Positions 36,672 through 44,637 of a stretch of 44,637 bases of DNA are shown one piece after another; the stretch's first letter is position 1; each line of letters begins with the position of its first letter. Where the stretch lies: the NCBI RefSeq assembly GCF_000003605.2, contig NW_003139233.1, forward strand, positions 1 through 44,637. The letters are read 5' to 3'. The stretch is from Saccoglossus kowalevskii (Eukaryota; Hemichordata; Enteropneusta; Harrimaniidae). Under the pieces are notes generated by a model. That model searched no databases. It worked only from the letters and a program-made list of their open reading frames with translations, and was not told the DNA's origin. A program made the translations under genes and the position numbers.

Positions 36672-39008
36672 CTAAAGCTGACAGTGTACTGGGACACTGA
36701 TAGGGTCAATACATTGATTTGTCATCACTAAAGCTGACAGTGTATTGGGACACTTGATAGGGTCAATACATTGATTTGTCATCACTAAGGCTGACAGTGT
36801 ACTGGGACACTTCATAGGGTCAGTACATTGATTGTTCATCGCTAAGGCTGACAGTGTACTGGGACACTTGATAGGGTCAATACATTGATTTGTCATCACT
36901 AAGGCTGACAGTGTACTAGGACACTTGATAGGGTCAGTACATGGATTTGTCATCACAAAGGCTGACAGTGTACTAGGATACTTGATAGGGTCAGTACATT
37001 GATTTGTCATCACTAAGTCTGACAGTGTACTGGGACACTTGATAGGGCCAATACATTGATTTGTCATCACTAAGGCTGACAGTGTAATGGGATACTTGAT
37101 AGGGTGAGTACATTGATTTGTCATCACTAAGGCTGACAGTGTACTGGGACACTTGATAGGGTCAGTACATTGATTTGTCACCACTAAGGCTGACAGTGTA
37201 CTGGGATACTTGATAGGGCCAATACATTGATTTGTCATCACTAAGGCTGACAGTGTAATGGGACACTTGATATGGTCAATACATTGATTTGTCATCACTA
37301 AGTCTGATAGTGTACTGGGACACTTGATAGGGTGAGTACGGTGGTTTGTCATCACTGAGGCTGACAGTGTACTGGGACAATTGATAGGGTCAGTACATTG
37401 GTTTGTCATCACTAAGGCTGACAGTGTACTGGGACACTTGATAGGGTCAATACATTGATTTGTCATCACTAAGGCTGACAGTGTACTGGGACACTTGATA
37501 GGGTCAGTACATTGGTTTGTCATCACTAAGTCTGATAGTGTACTGTGACACTTGATATGGTCAATACATTGATTTGTCATCACTAAGGCTGACAGTGTAT
37601 TGGGACACTTGATAGGGTCAATACATTGATTTGTCATCACTAAGGCTGACAGTGTACTGGGACAATTGATAGGGTCAATACATTGATTTGTCACCACTAA
37701 GGCTGACATTGTACTGGGACACTTGATATGGTCAATACATTGATTTGTCACCACTAAAGCTGACAGTGTACTGGGACACTTGATATGGTCAATACATTGA
37801 TTTGTCATCACTAAGGCTGACAGTGTACTGGGACACTTGATATGGTCAGTACAATGGTTTGTCTTCACTAAGGCTGACAGTGTACTGGGACACTTGATAT
37901 GGTCAATACATTGATTTGTCATCACTAAGGCTGACATTGTACTGGGACACTTGATATGGTCAATACATTGATTTGTCACCACTAAAGCTGACAGTGTACT
38001 GGGACACTTGATATGGTCAATACATTGATTTGTCATCACTAAGGCTGACAGTGTACTGGGACACTTGATATGGTCAGTACAATGGTTTGTCTTCACTAAG
38101 GCTGACAGTGTACTGGGACACTTGATATGGTCAATACATTGATTTGTCATCACTAAGGCTGACAGTGTATTGGGACACTTGATAGGGTCAATACATTGAT
38201 TTGTCACCACTAAGCCTGACAGTGTACTGGGACACTTGATATGGTCAGTACATTGATTTGTCATCACTAAGTCTGACAGTGTACTGGGACACTTGATAGG
38301 GCCAATACATTGATTTGTCATCACTAAGGCTGACAGTGTAATGGGATACTTGATAGGGTCAGTACATTGATTTGTCATCACTAAGGCTGACAGTGTACTG
38401 GGACACTTGATAGGGTCAGTACATTGATTTGTCACCACTAAGGCTGACAGTGTACTGGGATACTTGATAGGGCCAATACATTGATTTGTCATCACTAAGG
38501 CTGACAGTGTAATGGGACACTTGATATGGTCAATACATTGATTTGTCATCACTAAGTCTGATAGTGTTCTGGGACACTTGATAGGGTGAGTACGGTGGTT
38601 TGTCATCACTGAGGCTGACAGTGTACTGGGACAATTGATAGGGTCAGTACATTGGTTTGTCATCACTAAGGCTGACAGTGTACTGGGACACTTGATAGGG
38701 TCAATACATTGATTTGTCATCACTAAGGCTGACAGTGTACTGGGACACTTGATAGGGTCAGTACATTGGTTTGTCATCACTAAGTCTGATAGTGTACTGT
38801 GACACTTGATATGGTCAATACATTGATTTGTCATCACTAAGGCTGACAGTGTAATGGGACACTTGATAGGGTCAGTACATTGATTTGTCATCACTAAGGC
38901 TGACAGTGTACTGGGACACTTGATAGGATCAGTACATTGATTTGTCATCACTAAGGCTGACAGTGTACTGGGACACTTGATAGGGTCAGTACATTGGTTT
39001 GACATCAC
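36672..39008 (-). other. Longest repeat-encoded open frame (778 codons), probably not a gene
   Basis: The minus-strand frame reads 19-residue units of the form VMTNQCTDPIKCPSTLSAL, with two cysteines spaced CX5C. It opens at a GTG following the TGA of the ACTCAGG marker at 39,009. It closes at the 36,668-36,698 double deletion with an aberrant tail. No ribosome-binding site, splice context, signal peptide or non-repeat domain is visible. Residue variants (T/I, P/H/L, M/V/K, S/N/I) are mostly second-position changes, and about 40 units elsewhere in the array carry stops in this frame. The simplest reading is an open frame produced by a 57-bp unit without stops in one phase. A transcript or peptide would be needed to call it coding. 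Confidence 0.2.
36990..38844. repeat. 22-unit (1,254-bp) duplication: 36,990-37,590 and 38,244-38,844
   Basis: About 600 bp at each end of this interval match at an offset of 1,254 bp (22 units). Landmarks are GGTGAGTACGG at 37,331 and 38,585, GGGCCAATAC, GGACAATTG and ACTGTGACAC. Differences include GGGTGAGTACATTG near 37,105 against GGGTCAGTACATTG near 38,359, and GTGTTCTGGG near 38,567 against GTGTACTGGG. The material between them contains the TATTGGG, GACATTG and GTCTTCAC series twice. Confidence 0.8.
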
Positions 39009-40958
39009 TCAGGCTGACAGTGTACTGGGACACTTGATAAGGTCAATACATTGATTTGTCACCACTAAGGCTGACAGTGTACTGGGACACTTGATAGAGT
39101 GAGTACATTGATTTGTCACCATTAAGCCTGACAGTGTACTGGGACACTTGATAGGGTCAGTACAATGGTTTGTCTTCACTAAAGCTGACAGTGTACTGGG
39201 ACACTTGATATGGTCAATACATTGATTTGTCATCACTAAGGCTGACAGTGTATTGGGACACTTGATAGGGTCAATACATTGATTTGTCATCACTAAGGCT
39301 GACAGTGTACTGGGACAATTGATAGGGTCAATACATTGATTTGTCACCACTAAGGCTGACATTGTACTGGGACACTTGATATGGTCAATACATTGATTTG
39401 TCACCACTAAAGCTGACAGTGTACTGGGACACTTGATATGGTCAATACATTGATTTGTCATCACTAAGGCTGACAGTGTACTGGGACACTTGATATGGTC
39501 AGTACAATGGTTTGTCTTCACTAAGGCTGACAGTGTACTGGGACACTTGATATGGTCAATACATTGATTTGTCATCACTAAGGCTGACAGTGTATTGGGA
39601 CACTTGATAGGGTCAATACATTGATTTGTCACCACTAAGCCTGACAGTGTACTGGGACACTTGATATGGTCAGTACATTGATTTGTCATCACTAAGTCTG
39701 ACAGTGTACTGGGACACTTGATAGGGCCAATACATTGATTTGTCATCACTAAGGCTGACAGTGTAATGGGATACTTGATAGGGTCAGTACATTGATTTGT
39801 CATCACTAAGGCTGACAGTGTACTGGGACAATTGATAGGGTCAATACATTGATTTGTCACCACTAAGGCTGACATTGTACTGGGACACTTGATAGGGTCA
39901 GTACATTGATTTGTCATCACTAAGGCTGACAGTGTACTGGGACACTTGATAGGATCAGTACATTGATTTGTCATCACAAAGGCTAACAGTGTACTGGGAC
40001 ACTTGATAGGTCAGTACATTGATTTGTCACCACTAAGGCTGACAGTGTACTAGGACACTTGATAGGGTAAGTATATTGGTTTGTCATCACTGAGGCTGAC
40101 AGTGTACTGGGATACTTGATAGGGTCAGTACATTGATTTGTCATCACTTAGGCTGACAGTGTACTGGGACACTTGATAGGGTCAGTACATTGATTTGTCA
40201 TCACTAAGTCTGATAGTGTACTGTGACACTTGATATGGTCAATACATTGATTTGTCATCACTAAGGCTGACAGTGCAATGGGACACTTGATAGGGTCAGT
40301 ACATTGATTTGTCACCACTAAGGCTGACAGTGTACTGGGATACTTGATAGGGCCAATACATTGATTTGTCATCACTAAGGCTGACAGTGTAATGGGACAC
40401 TTGATATGGTCAATACATTGATTTGTCATCACTAAGTCTGATAGTGTACTGGGACACTTGATAGGGTGAGTACGGTGGTTTGTCATCACTGAGGCTGACA
40501 GTGTACTGGGACAATTGATAGGGTCAGTACATTGGTTTGTCATCACTAAGGCTGACAGTGTACTGGGACACTTGATAGGGTCAATACATTGATTTGTCAT
40601 CACTAAGGCTGACAGTGTACTGGGACACTTGATAGGGTCAGTACATTGGTTTGTCATCACTAAGTCTGATAGTGTACTGTGACACTTGATATGGTCAATA
40701 CATTGATTTGTCATCACTAAGGCTGACAGTGTAATGGGACACTTGATATGGTCAGTACATTGATTTGTCATCACTAAGTCTGATAGTGTACTGGGACACT
40801 TGATAGGGTCAATACATTGATTTGTCACCACTAAGGCTGACAGTGTAATGGGACACTTGATATGGTCAATACATTGATTTGTCATCACTAAGTCTGATAG
40901 TGTACTGGGACACTTGATAGGGTGAGTACGGTGGTTTGTCATCACTGAGGCTGACAGT

Positions 40959-41451
40959 GTACTGGGACAATTGATAGGGTCAATACATTGATTTGTCACC
41001 ACTAAGGCTGACATTGAACTGGGACACTTGATATGGTCAATACATTGATTTGTCACCACTAAAGCTGACAGTGTACTGGGACACTTGATATGGTCAATAC
41101 ATTGAGTTGTCATCACTAAGGCTGACAGTGTACTGGGACACTTGATAGGGTCAATACATTGATTTGTCACCACTAAGCCTGACAGTGTACTGGGACACTT
41201 GATAGGGTCAGTACATTGGTTTGACAACACTCAGGCTGACAGTGTACTGGGACACTTGATAAGGTCAATACATTGATTTGTCACCACTAAGGCTGACAGT
41301 GTACTGGGACACTTGATAGGGTGAGTACATTGATTTGTCACCATTAAGCCTGACAGTGTACTGGGACACTTGATAGGGTCAGTACAATGGTTTGTCTTCA
41401 CTAAGGCTGACAGTGTACTGGGACACTTGATATGGTCAATACATTGATTTG
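40959..41451. repeat. Segment duplicated 40.3 kb away (partner 661-1,153)
   Basis: This is the right-hand partner of 661-1,153 and carries GACATTGAACTGGG and TTTGACAACACTCAGG, the two variants private to this pair. Confidence 0.75.
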
Positions 41452-42303
41452 TCATCACTAAGGCTGACAGTGTATTGGGACACTTGATAGGGTCAATACA
41501 TTGATTTGTCACCACTACGCCTGACAGTGTACTGGGACACTTGATAGGGTCACTACATTGGTTTGTCATCACTAAGGCTGACAGTGTACTAGGACACTTG
41601 ATAGGGTCAGTATATGGATTTGTCATCACTAAGGCTGACAGTGTACTAGGATACTTGATAGGGTCAGTACATTGATTTGTCATCACTAAGGCTGACAGTG
41701 TACTGGGACACTTGATATGGTCAATACATTGATTTGTCATCACTTAGGCTGACAGTGTACTGGGACACTTGATAGGGTCAGTACATTGGTTTGTCATCAC
41801 TAAGGCTGACAGTGTACTGGGACATCTGATAGGGTCAGTACATTGATTTGTCATCACTAAGGCTGACAGTGTACTGGGACAATTGATAGGGTCAATACAT
41901 TGATTTGTCACCACTAAGGCTGACATTGTACTGGGACACTTGATATTGTCAATACATTGATTTGTCACCACTAAAGCTGACAGTGTACTGGGACACTTGA
42001 TACGGTCAATACATTGAGTTGTCATCACTAAGGCTGACAGTGTACTGGGACACTTGATAGGGTCAATACATTGATTTGTCACCACTAAGCCTGACGGTGT
42101 ACTGGGACACTTGATAGGGTCAGTACATTGATTTGTCATCACTTAGGCTGACAGTGTACTGGGACACTTGATAGGGTCAGTACATTGGTTTGTCATCACT
42201 AAGGCTGACAGTGTACTGGGACACTTGATAGGGTCAATACATTGATTTGTCACCACTAAGCCAGTCAGTGTACTGGGACACTTGATAGGGTCAGTACATT
42301 GAT
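41363..42303. repeat. Segment duplicated 15.5 kb away, copy 2 (partner 25,850-26,790)
   Basis: It has the same unit order as the partner segment and shares its rare GATATTGTCAAT unit. The copied part 41,744-42,142 appears identical to 26,231-26,629 at the peptide level of the minus-strand frame. Confidence 0.78.
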
Positions 42304-44637
42304 TTGTCATCACTAAGGCTGACAGTGTACTGGGACACTTGATATGGTCAATACATTGATTTGTCATCATTAAGGCTGACAGTGTACTGGGACACTTGAT
42401 AGGGTCAATACATTGATTTGTCATCACTAAGCCTGACAGTGTACTGGGACACTTGATAGGGTCAGTACATTGATTTGTCATCACTAAGGCTGACAGTGTA
42501 TTGGGACACTTGATAGGGTCAATACATTGATTTGTCACCACTACGCCTGACAGTGTACTGGGACACTTGATAGGGTCACTACATTGATTTGTCATCATAA
42601 GGCTGACATTGTACTGGGACACTTGATATGGTCAATACATTGATTTGTCACCACTAAAGCTGACAGTGTACTGGGACACTTGATATGGTCAATACATTGA
42701 GTTGTCATCACTAAGGCTGACAGTGTACTGGGACACTTGATAGGGTCAATACATTGATTTGTCACCACTAAGCCTGACAGTGTACTGGGACACTTGATAA
42801 GGTCAATACATTGATTTGTCACCACTAAGGCTGACAGTGTACTGGGACACTTGATAAGGTCAATACATTGATTTGTCACCACTAAGGCTGACAGTGTACT
42901 GGGACACTTGATAGGGTGAGTACATTGATTTGTCACCATTAAGCCTGACAGTGTACTGGGACACTTGATAGGGTCAGTACAATGGTTTGTCTTCACTAAG
43001 GCTGACAGTGTACTGGGGCACTTGATATGGTCAATACATTGATTTGTCATCACTAAGGCTGACAGTGTATTGGGACACTTGATAGGGTCAATACATTGAT
43101 TTGTCACCACTACGCCTGACAGTGTACTGGGACACTTGATAGGGTCACTACATTGGTTTGTCATCACTAAGGCTGACAGTGTACTAGGATACTTGATAGG
43201 GTCAGTACATTGATTTGTCATCACTAAGGCTGACAGTGTACTGGGACACTTGATATGGTCAATACATTGATTTGTCATCACTTAGGCTGACAGTGTACTT
43301 GGACACTTGATAGGGTCAGTACATTGGTTTGTCATCACTAAGGCTGATAGTGTACTGGGACATCTGATAGGGTCAGTACATTGATTTGTCATCACTAAGG
43401 CTGACAGTGTACTGGGACAATTGATAGGGTCAATACATTGATTTGTCACCACTAAGGCTGACATTGTACTGGGACACTTGATATGGTCAATACATTGATT
43501 TGTCACCACTAAAGCTGACAGTGTACTGGTACACTTGATACGGTCAATACATTGAGTTGTCATCACTAAGGCTGACAGTGTACTGGGACACTTGATAGGG
43601 TCAATACATTGATTTGTCACCACTAAGCCTGACGGTGTACTGGGACACTTGATAGGGTCAGTACATTGATTTGTCATCACTAAGGCTGACAGTGTACTAG
43701 AACACTTGATAGGGTCAGTACGTTGATTTGTCATCACTAAGGCTGACAGTGTACTGGGACACTTGATATGGTCAATACATTGATTTGTCATCACTTAGGC
43801 TGACAGTGTACTGGGACACTTGATAGGGTCAGTACATTGGTTTGTCATCACTAAGGCTGACAGTGTTCTGGGACACTTGATAGGGTCAGTACATTGGTTT
43901 GTCATCACTAAGGCTGACAGTGTACTGGGACATCTGATAGGGTCAGTACATTGATTTGTCACCACTAAGGCTGACAGTGTACTGGGACACTTGATAGGGT
44001 CAGTACATTGGTTTGTCATCACTAAGGCTGACAGTGTACTGGGACACTTGATATGGTCAATACATTGATTTGTCACCACTAAGCCTGACAGTGTACTGGG
44101 ACACTTGATAGGGTCAGTACATTGGTTTGTCATCACTAAGGCTGACAGTGTACTGGGACACTTGATATGGTCAATACATGGATTTATCATCACTAAGGCT
44201 GACAGTGTACTAGGATACTTGATAGGGTCAGTACATTGATTTGTCATCACTAAGGCTGACAGTGTACTGGGACACTTGATATGGTCAATACATTGATTTG
44301 TCATCACTAAGGCTGACAGTGTACTGGGACACTTGATAGGGTCAGTACATTGGTTTGTCATCACTAAGGCTGACAGTGTACTGGGACATCTGATAGGGTC
44401 AGTACATTGATTTGTCACCACTAAGGCTGACAGTGTACTGGGACACTTGATATGGTCAGTACAATGGTTTGTCTTCACTAAGGCTGACAGTGTACTGGGA
44501 CACTTGATATGGTCAATACATTGATTTGTCATCACTAAGGCTGACAGTGTATTGGGACACTTGATAGGGTCAATACATTGATTTGTCACCACTAAGCCTG
44601 ACAGTGTACTGGGACACTTGATATGGTCAGTACATGA

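Larger units (their letters stand above)
29141..36698. repeat. B-type block 2: indel-rich units
   Basis: Phase breaks resume here. CTGA insertions lie at 29,141, 30,217, 31,817 and 34,792. There is -1 at 29,714 (CTAAGCTGAC), a 47-bp unit at 29,993, 32-bp units at 32,499 and 33,671, and -1 at 36,668 (TTGTCTCACT) and 36,698 (GACACTGATAGG). Eight AAGACTGAC units occur (29.6 to 36.2 kb) and no ACTCAGG marker. The two deletions 30 bp apart at the right edge coincide with the return to A-type unit order. Confidence 0.75.
1..44637. repeat. 57-bp satellite/minisatellite array, about 783 units
   Basis: The unit begins ACTAAGGCTGACAG and recurs every 57 bp from base 19 to base 44,591, always on the plus strand; no inverted unit and no unique insert was seen. 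Base content of the consensus is 15 A, 17 T, 15 G and 10 C, with no CpG against about 2.6 expected and with 12 TG or CA steps. Frequent dimorphisms by unit position are 34 (G/T, giving GATAGGG or GATATGG), 40 (G/A, CAGTAC or CAATAC), 48 (A/G, TTGATTT or TTGGTTT), 19 (C/T/A), 7 (G/C/T/A), 25 (C/T) and 55-56. Each unit has short inverted repeats: AGTGT with ACACT around a 6-base loop, and TGTCA with TGACA around a 10-base loop. The length and uniformity fit a eukaryotic satellite. I do not recognise the family, and no function can be assigned from sequence. Confidence 0.98.
36699..44637. repeat. A-type block 3: nearly indel-free sequence to the window end
   Basis: About 139 units have only two phase slips: -1 near 40,010 (GATAGGTCAG in a CACAAAGGCTAAC context, also seen near 14.95 kb) and -1 near 42,595 (ATCATAAGG). 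ACTCAGG markers return at 39,009 and 41,231, and ACTTAGG at 40,148, 41,744, 42,143, 43,282 and 43,795. It opens with the ACTTCATAGG series seen at the window start and at 10.7 kb. The last bases, CAGTACATGA, depart from the usual TACATTGA. Confidence 0.7.

Noticed and set aside
36668-36809. Exact 644 x 57 offset between the ACTTCATAGG units at 103 and 36,811 as a meaningful phase lock
   Set aside because: The intervening indels happen to sum to -57. With many indels, returning to phase has about a 1 in 57 chance and needs no mechanism.
1-44637. Dozens of contiguous minus-strand open frames as separate genes
   Set aside because: They are one and the same repeat frame cut at a recurrent Leu-to-stop change. 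Starts are the GTG just after each stop, and no ribosome site or non-repeat domain is present. An open frame is expected when the unit length is a multiple of three.
1-44637. CRISPR array
   Set aside because: Units abut without unique spacers. Variation is single-base and shared between many units, and no cas gene is present.
1-44637. Giant cysteine-rich repeat protein
   Set aside because: About 40 in-frame stops, about 32 frame-breaking indels and common second-position changes argue against purifying selection. No start, exon or terminal domain was seen.
1-44637. Homeodomain-like sites (TGACAG, as bound by TALE-class factors) in every unit
   Set aside because: A six-base match fixed in the repeat consensus carries no independent evidence of binding.
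1-44637. Per-unit hairpins (AGTGT/ACACT and TGTCA/TGACA) as structured RNA or terminators
   Set aside because: Five-base stems are weak, there is no T-run, and compensatory changes between units were not seen.
1-44637. Circular element, with the ends joining in phase
   Set aside because: The junction would read TACATGATTCATCAG, which is not a normal unit. First-to-last phase is also off by 2 bp from a whole number of units.

Overview
The whole 44.6-kb window is a single tandem array. A 57-bp unit is repeated head to tail about 783 times, always in the same orientation. No unique sequence was seen at either edge or inside, so both true ends of the array lie outside the window. In plus-strand orientation the consensus unit reads ACTAAGGCTGACAGTGTACT (unit bases 1-20), GGGACACTTGATAGGGTCAG (21-40), TACATTGATTTGTCATC (41-57). 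It is about 44% GC and contains no CpG dinucleotide. I see no tRNA, rRNA, CRISPR array, transposon or promoter, and no gene I would call real. An array this long and uniform points to a eukaryotic satellite or very large minisatellite. The missing CpG and abundant TG/CA would fit a CpG-methylating genome. I do not recognise the family and cannot name the organism.

Because 57 = 3 x 19, one minus-strand frame of the consensus lacks stops and reads as a 19-residue peptide, VMTNQCTDPIKCPSTLSAL, for long stretches (up to 778 codons). This follows from the unit length and is not evidence of a gene. About 40 units carry a Leu codon (TTA) changed to TAA or TGA, about 32 indels break unit phase, and the common variants fall mostly at second codon positions.

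The interesting content is the higher-order structure. Two unit populations alternate. 'A-type' sequence (about 1-19.3 kb, 25.4-29.1 kb and 36.7-44.6 kb) is nearly indel-free and organised around stop-bearing marker units, including a 10-unit (570-bp) higher-order repeat. 'B-type' sequence (about 19.3-25.4 kb and 29.1-36.7 kb) carries every 4-bp insertion, every 47-bp unit and every 32-bp unit. Segmental tandem duplications of 6, 7, 15, 21, 22 and 23 units (342, 399, 849, 1,172, 1,254, 1,308 and 1,311 bp) are recognisable by private variants and shared indels. Dispersed copies of the same blocks lie 9.7, 15.5 and 40.3 kb apart. Together they record repeated unequal exchange or replication slippage, with deletions inside copied blocks.

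The indels I found sum to -59 bp. This matches the unit phase at the two ends: first ACTAAG at 19, last at 44,591, a distance of 782 x 57 - 2. The indel inventory is therefore self-consistent modulo 57. All counts were made by eye.
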